Source: Dyella terrae
Lineage (GTDB): Bacteria > Pseudomonadota > Gammaproteobacteria > Xanthomonadales > Rhodanobacteraceae
DNA: 64,000 nt
Direction: 5' to 3'
Assembly: GCF_004322705.1 (NCBI RefSeq)
Contig: NZ_SIZZ01000002.1
Span: 868,001 to 932,000, forward strand
Under the pieces are notes generated by a model. That model did no database searches. It was not told the origin of the DNA and saw only the letters and a list, made by a program, of their open reading frames with translations. The position numbers were made by a program, and so were the translations under genes. Positions 28,415 through 36,425 of this stretch are shown one piece after another (within the stretch, counting starts at the first letter, position 1; each line of letters starts with the position of its first letter).

Positions 28415-29218
28415 TCAGGCTTTCAGCAAAGCCGGCGTCGCCTGCTGGCCGATGGCATCGACCATGGCCTGCGCCACGTTCAGGTTGCCGGCGATGATGT
28501 TGCCGCTGGCCGGGATACCTTCGCGACCGGCGAAGTCGCAGTAGCGACCACCGGCTTCACGCACCAGCAGAACGCCGGCGGCCATGTCCCACGGCTTCAG
28601 GCCGATCTCGAAATAACCGTCGTAGCGGGCGGCGGCCACATAGGCCAGGTCCAGCGCGGCGGAACCCGAACGACGGATGTCCTCCGCCTGGCCGAGCAGG
28701 GCGCGGGTCATGGCCAGCTGGGTGTCCAGGTGCTGGCGCTGGCGGTACGGGAAGCCCGTGGCGATCATCGCGCCGCCCATGTTTTCGCGCTTGCCGACGC
28801 GGATGCGGCGATCGTTGAGGTAGGCGCCGTCGCCCTTGCTGGCGGTGAAAAGCTCGTCACGCAGGGGGTCGAACACCACCGCATACACCGGCTCACCCTT
28901 GTCGAGCATGGCGATGGACACGGAAAAATGCGGGATGCCGCGCAGGTAGTTGTGGGTGCCGTCGAGCGGGTCGATGACCCACTGCAGGGGACCCTTGCCA
29001 ATGGCGCCGCTTTCCTCGGCCAGGATGGCGTGCTGCGGGTAGGCGCGACGCAGTTCCTTGACGATTTCGGCCTCGGCCAGCTTGTCGACCTCGGAGGCGA
29101 AGTCCATGCGCTGCTTTTCGACGACATTGAGCCCGTCGATGCGGTTCATATAGCGCAGGATGACGTTTCCAGCGGCGCGCGCGGCGCGCACCGCGACGTT
29201 GACGGCGGGTCTAGGCAT
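28415..29218 (-). CDS. suhB: Inositol-1-monophosphatase SuhB
   Basis: 267 residues, the exact length of E. coli SuhB. Metal-binding motifs are AEESG (Glu of site 1), WVIDPLDGTHNYLRGIPHFS and KPWDMAAGVLLVREAGG. It removes phosphate from myo-inositol-1-phosphate and also joins the rRNA antitermination complex (Nus factors) in E. coli. ATG 29218 (MPRPAVNVAVRAAR) is the family start; an ATG five codons upstream is possible. It is divergent from trmJ with 145 bases between. Confidence 0.95.
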   Translation of the reverse strand: MPRPAVNVAVRAARAAGNVILRYMNRIDGLNVVEKQRMDFASEVDKLAEAEIVKELRRAYPQHAILAEESGAIGKGPLQWVIDPLDGTHNYLRGIPHFSVSIAMLDKGEPVYAVVFDPLRDELFTASKGDGAYLNDRRIRVGKRENMGGAMIATGFPYRQRQHLDTQLAMTRALLGQAEDIRRSGSAALDLAYVAAARYDGYFEIGLKPWDMAAGVLLVREAGGRYCDFAGREGIPASGNIIAGNLNVAQAMVDAIGQQATPALLKA

Positions 29219-29363
29219 GGCTTCGGCTTTCAAAAGAACGGGGCGGTCGCGGATTCTAGCAGAAGAGCCATGGTCGGGTTGAGTCGGTCAGGATGGCCCC
29301 GTCACTGCCTTCGGGCCCGTACCCCGGTATCCTTGCGCCCCTCTGCCAGTCACCCGCCCCGCC

Positions 29364-30137
29364 ATGTCCGATCTGACCGAACTCGCATCCCAGCTCCGCT
29401 TCGTCCTCGTCCGTACGTCCCACCCCGGCAACATCGGCAGTGCGGCGCGTGCCATGCGGACCATGGGATTTACGGGCATGACCCTGGTGGCTCCCCACCG
29501 GTTTCCCCATGACGAGGCCTCGGCCCTGGCGGCGGGCGCGGACGATGTCCTGGAGAACGCTGCCTTGCACGCAGGGCTGGTCGACGGCCTGGCCGGCACC
29601 AGCCTGGCGCTGGGCCTTTCCGCGCGCCGGCGTGGCGTGGACCTCGAAGAGCTGTCACCGCGTGAGGGCGTGGCCCGGGCGCTGGCAGCCATGGCCCGCG
29701 GCGAAAAAGTGGCCCTGGTTTTCGGCAACGAGCGCACGGGCCTGGAGAACGAGGAGCTTGCCCGCTGCCACGCGATGATCCGCATCCCCAGCGTCGACGA
29801 CTTCAGCTCGCTGAACCTTTCGCAGGCCGTGCAGGTCATGGCTTACGAAATGCGCATCGCCATGCTGGGCGACCAGGCACCGGCCGCACCGGTGCGTGCC
29901 GATGCCGAGCCGCCGGCCGACGCTGCGCAGATGGAGCGCTTCTACGAGCACCTTGCCCAGACCCTGGACGACATCGACTTCCACAAGGGCCGCGCACCCA
30001 CCACGATCATGCTTCGCCTGCGCAAGCTCTTTCAGCGCGCGCAAATGGACGAGCGGGAGCTGCGCATGTTGCACGGCATCTTCGCGGACGCGCAGCGCAT
30101 GGCCTCAATTGCGCGGGGGAAAAGCGGTGAACAGTGA
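29364..30137 (+). CDS. trmJ: tRNA (cytidine/uridine-2'-O-)-methyltransferase TrmJ
   Basis: 257 residues, SPOUT class. The knotted fold is marked by VRTSHPGNIGSAARAMRTMG near the N-terminus, ALVFGNERTGLENEEL and SLNLSQAVQVMAYEM, and a C-terminal helical arm. It methylates ribose at position 32 of tRNAs with SAM. The last residues (GKSGEQ) and the stop are coded inside the first heptads of a GTGAACA repeat, so the repeat has grown into, or trimmed, the gene's 3' end. Confidence 0.94.
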   Translation: MSDLTELASQLRFVLVRTSHPGNIGSAARAMRTMGFTGMTLVAPHRFPHDEASALAAGADDVLENAALHAGLVDGLAGTSLALGLSARRRGVDLEELSPREGVARALAAMARGEKVALVFGNERTGLENEELARCHAMIRIPSVDDFSSLNLSQAVQVMAYEMRIAMLGDQAPAAPVRADAEPPADAAQMERFYEHLAQTLDDIDFHKGRAPTTIMLRLRKLFQRAQMDERELRMLHGIFADAQRMASIARGKSGEQ

Positions 30138-30147
30138 ACAGTGAACA
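30127..30147 (+). repeat. Three GTGAACA heptads overlapping the trmJ stop
   Basis: GTGAACA occurs three times in tandem at 30127-30147, and the TGA of trmJ (30135-30137) lies in the second copy. The unit differs by one base from the GTGAACG unit downstream of murA. Confidence 0.85.
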
Positions 30148-30187
30148 GTAAGAGCGTCAGCCCTAGTTCGAAGCGACACGCTTTCTC

Positions 30188-30230
30188 CGTTTACCGTTTA
30201 CCGTTTACCGTTAACCGTTTCTCCGTTCAC
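30188..30230 (-). repeat. Inverted set of GTAAACG/GTTAACG/GTGAACG heptads
   Basis: On the plus strand CGTTTAC occurs three times in a row (30188-30208), then CGTTAAC, a broken unit and CGTTCAC. Read on the minus strand these are the same heptad family as at 30127 and near 21933. Together with the forward heptads they form an imperfect inverted pair in the gap between trmJ and the convergent CorC-like gene. Confidence 0.85.
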
Positions 30231-30240
30231 CGCTCCTGAC

Positions 30241-31560
30241 TCACTGTTCGTCGTCCGCCATCGCGATCTGCGGCGCGGGCGTGATCAGCAGCTTGTCGAT
30301 GCGTGCACCGTCCAGGTCCACGACCTCGAAGCGGATGCCCTGCCAGGCAAAGACTTCGCCCACCTGCGGGATGTGACCCAGCACGGCCATGACCAGGCCT
30401 GCCGCCGTGCGGTACTCATGTTCGTCTTCGCCGGGCAGCCGGTCGACGCGAAGGAGCTCGCGCAGGTCGTCGGAGGACAGGGAGCCATCGACCAGCCAGC
30501 TGCCGTCTTCGCGCGGCACGATCGGTGAATCCTCGACACGGCCCTGGCCTAGTTGCGTTGCCCCGACGACGGCGGCGAGCACGTCGTTCAGCGTTACCAG
30601 GCCGTCGATATCGCCGTACTCGTCAACGACCAGCGCCAGCTGCGTTTCCGCGTCGCGAAACTCTTCGAGCAGGTCCAGTGCACGCGCCGTTGCCGGCACG
30701 AACAAGGGCTTGGCCATGCGACCAAACAGGTCGGGCGAACCGCTGCGGAGGTTGCGCAGAAGGTTCTTCACTTCCACCACGCCCACGACGTCGTTTTCGC
30801 CGCCGCGCAGTACGGGGTAGCGCGAATATGGCGTGGTGCGCAGGATTTCTTCGTTCTCATGCTGGGTGGCCGCGACGTCGAGCCACACGATGCGCGTGCG
30901 TGGCGTCATCACGCTGTCCACCGTGCGATCGCCCAGTCGCAGCACGCGATTGACCATATTGTGCTCGTCCGCATCGAGCACGCCCTGCTCGGCGCTCTCG
31001 GCGACGAGCAGGCGGATCTCTTCTTCCGTCACCGCATCGCGACCCTTCGAGCCGACCCGCAGCATCCGCAGCAACAGGCTACTGGTGTGGTTGAGCAGCC
31101 AGACGAACGGCGCCGTGATCCGCGAAAGCACGAGCATGGGCATGGCGACGTAGCCGGCGACCTTTTCCGGCGCCGACAAGGCCAGCCGCTTGGGCACCAG
31201 CTCGCCGATCACGATCTGCAGGAACGAAATCAGGCCAAAGCCCAGCACCAGGCCCAGGACGTGGGCATAGGGCTCGAGCCAGGCGGCCCGGCCTTCGTGC
31301 AGGGCATTGGCAATATGGTCGCCCAGGGCATCGCCGGCCAGGGCGCCGGTGATCAGGATCACCAGGGTCATGCCGACCTGGACCGTGGACAGGAAATGTT
31401 CGGGTGCCTCGGCATGGCGCAGGGCCAGGCGGGCGCGCCGGCTGGTCTTGGCCATTTGCTTGAGACGGCTCTTGCGCGAGGCCACCAGGGCCATTTCGGA
31501 CAAGGCAAAGAAACCGTTGAACAGGGCGAGCACGAAAACGGTCGCTATTTCGCTGAGCAT
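30241..31560 (-). CDS. CorC/HlyC-family membrane protein with CNNM, CBS and transporter-associated domains
   Basis: 439 residues. A DUF21/CNNM membrane domain fills residues 1-200 (VFVLALFNGFFALSEMALVA, TVQVGMTLVILITGALAG), then a CBS pair (VMTPRTRIVWLDV, DEYGDIDGLVTLNDVLAAVVG), then a CorC_HlyC domain at the end (DGSWLVDGSLSSDDL). Members are linked to magnesium or cobalt efflux and were once called hemolysins; there is no toxin evidence here. ATG 31560 matches the family N-terminus, but lacks a clear ribosome site. It is divergent from the phosphate genes. Confidence 0.9.
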   Translation of the reverse strand: MLSEIATVFVLALFNGFFALSEMALVASRKSRLKQMAKTSRRARLALRHAEAPEHFLSTVQVGMTLVILITGALAGDALGDHIANALHEGRAAWLEPYAHVLGLVLGFGLISFLQIVIGELVPKRLALSAPEKVAGYVAMPMLVLSRITAPFVWLLNHTSSLLLRMLRVGSKGRDAVTEEEIRLLVAESAEQGVLDADEHNMVNRVLRLGDRTVDSVMTPRTRIVWLDVAATQHENEEILRTTPYSRYPVLRGGENDVVGVVEVKNLLRNLRSGSPDLFGRMAKPLFVPATARALDLLEEFRDAETQLALVVDEYGDIDGLVTLNDVLAAVVGATQLGQGRVEDSPIVPREDGSWLVDGSLSSDDLRELLRVDRLPGEDEHEYRTAAGLVMAVLGHIPQVGEVFAWQGIRFEVVDLDGARIDKLLITPAPQIAMADDEQ

Positions 31561-31662
31561 CGGGGGCGGGCTAGGGCGGGGTGGTGGGGTCAGTGTAAAG
31601 CCTGATGAGACGCCCTGGACGATACGGCCTTGCGGGTATTGGTGCGGCGCAGGATGGCTGTC

Positions 31663-31680
31663 CTGTAACATATCGGTCAT
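31663..31680 (+). promoter_or_regulatory. Candidate Pho box upstream of the DUF47-pit operon
   Basis: CTGTAAC-ATAT-CGGTCAT has two 7-base direct-repeat halves spaced by 4, like the PhoB consensus CTGTCAT-N4-CTGTCAY (5 of 7 and 6 of 7 matches). It ends 30 bases before the DUF47 start, leaving room for a -10 box and a short leader. The match is imperfect, so this stays tentative, but place and target fit. Confidence 0.4.
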
Positions 31681-31710
31681 TTAGACCTCGATAACCCCCA
31701 GGCACCCCGC

Positions 31711-32340
31711 ATGTTTTCACTGCAAACCATCTTCGGCAAAGGCGACAAGTTCTACGGTCTGCTCGAACAAAGCGCGGAGGCGGCCCGGGAAAGCGCGCGC
31801 GCCCTGCACGAGCTGGTCACCCATACGGACCACGCCCCGGTGATGGCGGCGTTCGCCTCGGCGCGCGCCCGTGAAAAGGCACTGGCCGGCCAGATCAGCG
31901 AAGAGCTGGTCAATACTTTCGTGACGGCATTGGATCGCGAGGACATCGAGGCGCTGAACTCCGCGCTGTACAAGATTCCGAAGACCATCGAGAAGTTCGC
32001 CGAGCGCTACGAGATCGTCGCCACCCGCCTTGAGGGTGTGGACTTCGCCCAGCGCGCGCAGGTGCTCGAGCGCGCCGCCGGCGTGGTTTCCGAGATGATC
32101 GGCGAACTGCGTCGCGGCCTGCGCATCGACCCGGTGAAGAAGCTGCAGGATCGCCTGCAGACGCTCGAATCCGAGGGTGACCGCATGCTGCTCGCGCCGT
32201 ATCGCACGCTCTACGTCGAAGGCAACGACGCCATGCGCGCCATGCTGGCGAAGGATCTTTTCGAGCTGCTGGAGAAGGCGATCGACAAGTGCCGTGACGT
32301 CGGCAACATCGTGTACTCCATCGTCCTCAAGAATTCCTGA
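31711..32340 (+). CDS. DUF47-family PhoU-like phosphate transport regulator
   Basis: 209 residues, almost all alpha-helical and charged, without membrane segments. TIGR00153/DUF47 pattern: FGKGDKFYGLLEQSAEAARE at the start, KIPKTIEKFAERYEI in the middle and EKAIDKCRDVGNIVYSIVLKNS at the end. Such PhoU-like proteins are encoded directly before Pit-type phosphate transporters and are thought to limit phosphate uptake. Ten bases separate it from pit, so the two are one operon. Confidence 0.92.
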   Translation: MFSLQTIFGKGDKFYGLLEQSAEAARESARALHELVTHTDHAPVMAAFASARAREKALAGQISEELVNTFVTALDREDIEALNSALYKIPKTIEKFAERYEIVATRLEGVDFAQRAQVLERAAGVVSEMIGELRRGLRIDPVKKLQDRLQTLESEGDRMLLAPYRTLYVEGNDAMRAMLAKDLFELLEKAIDKCRDVGNIVYSIVLKNS

Positions 32341-32350
32341 GGACACCGCG

Positions 32351-33472
32351 ATGAGCATGGTTGTCGCGGTAGTGCTGATTGCACTCGTCTTCACCTACAT
32401 CAATGGTTTTCACGACACCGCCAACTCCATCGCCACGGTGGTGGCGACCAAGGTGCTTACGCCCGGCCAGGCGGTGTTGCTGGCGGCGATCACCAACCTG
32501 ATTGGTGCCCTGTGGGGCACGGCGGTCGCCAAGACGATCGCCGCTGGGCTGCTCGATACGAGCGTCGTGGCCGCCGGTTCGCAGTTGCTGATCTGTGCCC
32601 TGGCCTCGGCGACGGTGTGGAACCTGATCACGTGGTGGCTGGGCCTGCCGTCCAGTTCCAGTCACGCGCTGGTTGGCGCGCTGGTGGGCGCGGCGATTGC
32701 GTCTTCGGGTGACAACTTCCACTCGATCATCTGGATGCAGGGTGGCGACCACTGGTGGACGGGCAAGGGCGTGGTGCCCAAGGTGATCGTGCCGATGGTG
32801 GTGTCGCCATTGCTCGGTTTCATCATGGGTTTCCTGCTGATGGGTGGCCTGTACGCCTTGCTCAGCTGGTTCTCCAATCGCAAGGGCTTCCTGCGCCGCT
32901 TCGGTCGCACGCCTTTCGTGAACAGCTTCTTCGGCAAGGCACAGATCGTGTCCGCCAGCGCCATGGGCCTGGCCCACGGCATGAATGACGCGCAGAAGAG
33001 CATGGGCATCATCGCCCTGGCCCTCGCCGGCGCAACCGCTGCCGGACAGTTCGATCAGCTCCCGTCGTGGCTGCATTTCCTGCGCATCAACGGTTCGGCC
33101 GATGGCGGTTTTGACGTGCCCTCGTGGGTGGCCGTGGTGTGCGCGCTGACCATGGCCGCCGGTACCGCCGGCGGCGGCTGGCGCATCATCAAGACGCTCG
33201 GTCACAAGATGGTGAAGCTGCATCCGATCAACGGCTTTGCGGCCGAAGGCAGCTCGGCAGCCGTGATCCTTACTGCCTCGGCGCTGGGCGTGCCGGTGTC
33301 CACCACGCACAACGTGTCTGCCTCGATCATGGGCGTGGGCGCGGCCAAGCGCTGGAACGCGATCCGCTGGTCGGTCGTCGAGCGCATGGTGTGGGCGTGG
33401 ATTCTCACGCTGCCGATCACGGCACTGCTCGCCTATGTCGGCGTGCGGCTTGCACAGGCTATCGTGGGGTAA
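32351..33472 (+). CDS. pit: Low-affinity inorganic phosphate transporter, Pit family
   Basis: 373 residues with about ten membrane segments. The two PiT signatures are GFHDTANSIATVVATKVL near the N-terminus and GLAHGMNDAQKSMGIIALAL in the second half, and SSSSHALVGALVG and GVPVSTTHNVSASIMGVG are the paired re-entrant motifs. It moves metal-phosphate with protons across the inner membrane. E. coli PitA is longer (about 499) because of a large loop; the short form is usual when paired with a DUF47 protein. ATG 32351 follows the DUF47 stop by ten bases. Confidence 0.94.
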   Translation: MSMVVAVVLIALVFTYINGFHDTANSIATVVATKVLTPGQAVLLAAITNLIGALWGTAVAKTIAAGLLDTSVVAAGSQLLICALASATVWNLITWWLGLPSSSSHALVGALVGAAIASSGDNFHSIIWMQGGDHWWTGKGVVPKVIVPMVVSPLLGFIMGFLLMGGLYALLSWFSNRKGFLRRFGRTPFVNSFFGKAQIVSASAMGLAHGMNDAQKSMGIIALALAGATAAGQFDQLPSWLHFLRINGSADGGFDVPSWVAVVCALTMAAGTAGGGWRIIKTLGHKMVKLHPINGFAAEGSSAAVILTASALGVPVSTTHNVSASIMGVGAAKRWNAIRWSVVERMVWAWILTLPITALLAYVGVRLAQAIVG

Positions 33473-33512
33473 CGGACGACGGGCGATGGCGGAACGCCGC
33501 CTCGCCTGTTGC

Positions 33513-33917
33513 CTAGAGCGCGTCTCCGCCGTCGGCGACGACGCGCTCCAGCTGGTCTCCCAGGGTTCCCAGCTCCGTAATCAGTCGCTGCAATTCGGCC
33601 GTTGTCAGCAATTCGAAGGGCCGGTTCTCGCACAGATGCAGGAAGGGCGCGCCGTCCAGATCGGCGACCGCCAGGAATCCCAGTCGCTGCTCCCAGTTGA
33701 AGCGCAGGCAACGACGTGGATCAGCGCCGGCCAACGGGCCGACCGGCGTGGAGACGCGCAGGAACCGGCGTCCGCCTTCGTCTTCCAGTTCCGTGAGATA
33801 GATGCCCTGGTGGCGTCCGTGGGGAAGCAGCAGATCGAAGCTGATCAGATACGGGTCGTTGTGCCGCAACTGGTGCAGGCTGCCGATATGAGAACGCACG
33901 GCTTCAAAATGACGCAT
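33513..33917 (-). CDS. Uncharacterised protein, possibly YbjN/type III chaperone-like fold
   Basis: 134 residues, no signal peptide or membrane segment. It begins MRHFEAVRSHIGSLHQLRHN and has FLRVSTPVGPLAG, LRFNWEQRLGFLAVADLDG and a helical end ITELGTLGDQLERV. The order (helix, then a five-strand sheet with a Leu-Arg-Phe-Asn step, then two helices) reminds me of the CesT/YbjN alpha-beta fold, but this is a by-eye impression only. ATG 33917 is preferred to a GTG at 33962. It lies convergent to pit and divergent from the MGMT-like gene, 67 bases away. I do not recognise a function. Confidence 0.6.
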   Translation of the reverse strand: MRHFEAVRSHIGSLHQLRHNDPYLISFDLLLPHGRHQGIYLTELEDEGGRRFLRVSTPVGPLAGADPRRCLRFNWEQRLGFLAVADLDGAPFLHLCENRPFELLTTAELQRLITELGTLGDQLERVVADGGDAL

Positions 33918-33984
33918 GATGCGGTTTCCGCTGCGGGGTCGGTCCCGCACGTACTGTGACACGACAGGGTGTTAACGCTGCGCC

Positions 33985-34320
33985 ATGAATGAATTTCAGG
34001 AACGGGTCTATGCCGTGATCCTGGCGATTCCGCCGGGTCGCGTGGCCAGCTACGGCGCGATTGCCGCACGCGCGGGGTTGCCGGGGCGCGCCCGGCTGGT
34101 GGGTCGATTGATGGGCGAGGTGCCAGACGGCATGACGCTGCCGTGGTTCCGCGTGCTGCGCGCGAGCGGTCAGATCGCGTTTCCTGCGGGAAGTCGCGGG
34201 TTTCGCGAGCAATCGCGCCTGCTGAAGGCCGAAGGCGTCGAAGTCAGGAACGGACGCGTGCCGCTGTCGAGGTTCGGCCTGGATGCTGATATCGACCGGG
34301 CGATCTGGGGCATGTTCTGA
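33985..34320 (+). CDS. Alkyltransferase-like protein (ATL), MGMT family without the active cysteine
   Basis: 111 residues. The DNA-binding helix-turn-helix of O6-alkylguanine transferases is present (IPPGRVASYGAIAARAGLPG, then LVGRLMGEVPDG), but the reactive PCHR motif reads LPWFRVLRASG, with Trp in place of Cys. So it should bind O6-alkylguanine lesions without repairing them and flag them for nucleotide excision repair, as shown for E. coli YbaZ and yeast Atl1. It lies 90 bases before recQ in the same direction. Confidence 0.9.
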   Translation: MNEFQERVYAVILAIPPGRVASYGAIAARAGLPGRARLVGRLMGEVPDGMTLPWFRVLRASGQIAFPAGSRGFREQSRLLKAEGVEVRNGRVPLSRFGLDADIDRAIWGMF

Positions 34321-34410
34321 GCATCCTACGCGCGCCGGTGTCGCTGGCGGGCATCCGAATGCGCTTCCGCGGACATGGGAACGACGCGCCCATTTGCTAG
34401 CATTGGCCGG

Positions 34411-36228
34411 ATGCCTTCCTCGCCCCTCCACATTCTGCAAAGTGTTTTCGGCTACACGAGTTTCCGTGGCCAGCAACAGGCCATCGTCGAACGCGTAGCC
34501 GAGGGCGGCGATGCGCTCGTCCTGATGCCCACCGGTGGCGGCAAGTCGCTGTGCTACCAGGTGCCTGCGTTGTTGCGTCAGGGCACCGGCATCGTCGTAT
34601 CGCCGCTGATCGCCCTCATGCAGGACCAGGTGGACGCCCTGCGCGAGGCCGGTGTGGCTGCTGCCTACCTCAACTCCAGCCTGGATGCCGACACCCAGCG
34701 ATCGGTCGAGCGCCAGCTTCTCGCCGGTGAACTCAATCTTCTCTACGTTGCGCCGGAACGCTTGTTGACCGGGCGTTTCCTCAGCCTGATCGAACAGACG
34801 GAAATTGCGCTGTTTGCCATCGACGAGGCGCATTGCGTTTCGCAATGGGGCCATGATTTCCGTCCCGAATACCGCGAGCTGGCGATACTGCACCAGCGCT
34901 TCCCGGCGGTGCCGCGCATTGCGCTGACGGCCACCGCTGACGAGCGGACGCGTGATGAAATCGTTGAGCGCCTGGCGCTGCAGGATGCGCGGCAATTCGT
35001 CGCCAGTTTTGATCGGTCGAACATTCGCTATCGGGTGGGCTTGCGCTACAACGCGCGTCGACAGCTCCAGGATTTTCTCGAATCCCATACGGGCGATGCC
35101 GGCATTGTCTATTGCCTGAGTCGAAAGAAAGTTGACGAGACTGCGGCGTGGCTTGCCGAGTCGGGCATTCCCGCCTTGCCGTACCACGCCGGCCTGGATG
35201 CAGCCACGCGTGCCGCTAACCAGCAGCGTTTCCTGCGCGAGGATGGCGTGGTGATGGTGGCGACGGTCGCCTTCGGCATGGGAATCGACAAGCCGGATGT
35301 GCGTTTCGTCGCTCATCTGGACCTGCCGCGCAGCATGGAAGGCTACTACCAGGAAACCGGTCGCGCCGGACGCGATGGCCTGCCCGCCGAGGCGTGGATG
35401 ATCTACGGTCTCTCGGACGTGGTGACCATGAGCCAGATGATTGCCCAGTCCGAGTCCGCCGACGAGCGCAAGCGCATCGAACGGCAAAAGCTGGAATCCT
35501 TGCTCGGCTATGCCGAGGCCACGGCGTGTCGCCGTGAGTTGTTGCTTGCCGCTTTCGGCGAAACCTACGCAGGGTCCTGTGGCAACTGCGACAACTGCGT
35601 CGAACCACCAAAGACCTGGAACGCAACAGTGCCGGCCCAGAAAGCCTTGTCGGCGGTGTATCGGAGCGGCCAGCGTTTCGGTTCCGGACATGTGATCGAC
35701 ATCTTGCGTGGCATCGATAGCCAGCGCATGACCGATCTCGGACATGATCGCCTGACCACGTTCGGCATTGGCGCGGATATGGACGAAAAGCAATGGCGCT
35801 CCGTGTTTCGCCAGATGCTGGCCGCAGGTTTGCTCGAAGCCGATGGCGAGGGTTACGGAACCTTGCGTCTGACCAAGGCCAGTCGCGAGGTGCTGGTTGG
35901 CAACCAGAGCGTCCATCTGCGTGAGGACGTGCGTCCGGCGCGTACGTCCCGCCGTCGTCGCGACAGCCAGGTGGTGACCGGAAGCAGCCTTGGTATCGAG
36001 GCCTATGAGCAAGCGATGTGGGACGCCTTGCGCGCCCTGCGTGCGCAGTTGGCACGGCAGCATGGTGTTCCGGCGTATGTGATCTTCCACGACGCCACGT
36101 TGTTGGCCATGCTGCGTGCGCTGCCTGCCAACGAGGCCGAACTGGCATCCATCAGTGGTGTGGGCGAGGCCAAACTGAAACGGTACGGTCAGGATTTTCT
36201 GCGCGTCATCAACGCCCAGGAGGCATGA
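34411..36228 (+). CDS. recQ: ATP-dependent DNA helicase RecQ
   Basis: 605 residues, close to E. coli RecQ (609). Walker [17 protein letters not shown] with the aromatic-rich loop [17 protein letters not shown], motif [16 protein letters not shown], the zinc site in [13 protein letters not shown] and CGNCDNC, then winged helix and one HRDC domain (about residues 525-600). It unwinds DNA 3'-to-5' in recombination repair. ATG 34411 is the family start; an ATG 12 codons earlier adds unrelated residues. The 12-bp hairpin at 36234 follows the stop. Confidence 0.96.
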   Translation: MPSSPLHILQSVFGYTSFRGQQQAIVERVAEGGDALVLMPTGGGKSLCYQVPALLRQGTGIVVSPLIALMQDQVDALREAGVAAAYLNSSLDADTQRSVERQLLAGELNLLYVAPERLLTGRFLSLIEQTEIALFAIDEAHCVSQWGHDFRPEYRELAILHQRFPAVPRIALTATADERTRDEIVERLALQDARQFVASFDRSNIRYRVGLRYNARRQLQDFLESHTGDAGIVYCLSRKKVDETAAWLAESGIPALPYHAGLDAATRAANQQRFLREDGVVMVATVAFGMGIDKPDVRFVAHLDLPRSMEGYYQETGRAGRDGLPAEAWMIYGLSDVVTMSQMIAQSESADERKRIERQKLESLLGYAEATACRRELLLAAFGETYAGSCGNCDNCVEPPKTWNATVPAQKALSAVYRSGQRFGSGHVIDILRGIDSQRMTDLGHDRLTTFGIGADMDEKQWRSVFRQMLAAGLLEADGEGYGTLRLTKASREVLVGNQSVHLREDVRPARTSRRRRDSQVVTGSSLGIEAYEQAMWDALRALRAQLARQHGVPAYVIFHDATLLAMLRALPANEAELASISGVGEAKLKRYGQDFLRVINAQEA

Positions 36229-36233
36229 AGCCG

Positions 36234-36261
36234 CACGGCATCGGATGCGTCCGATGCCGTG
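36234..36261 (+). other. 12-bp perfect hairpin just after recQ
   Basis: CACGGCATCGGA (36234-36245) pairs with TCCGATGCCGTG (36250-36261) over a 4-base loop, five bases past the recQ stop. There is no T-run after it, so it may protect the mRNA end or work as a weak or factor-aided terminator. Confidence 0.65.
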
Positions 36262-36425
36262 GCAGTCATTCAAGCCTGAATTATCCTTCAAATTTCAGCT
36301 TGTGCTTGGCCGCTTGTGCCCTTACAAAATGATATTGCGCCCAGCGAGCGGAGTGATCCGCACGTCCCTTCGGGCCCGGGCGTTGAAACGTCCCGGTATA
36401 TCCCCGCCATACAAGGATTTCCGCC

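Noticed and set aside
33904..36291. 795-residue open frame on the minus strand opposite recQ
   Set aside because: recQ is complete with all motifs on the plus strand; the antisense frame is open only because of GC-rich codon bias.
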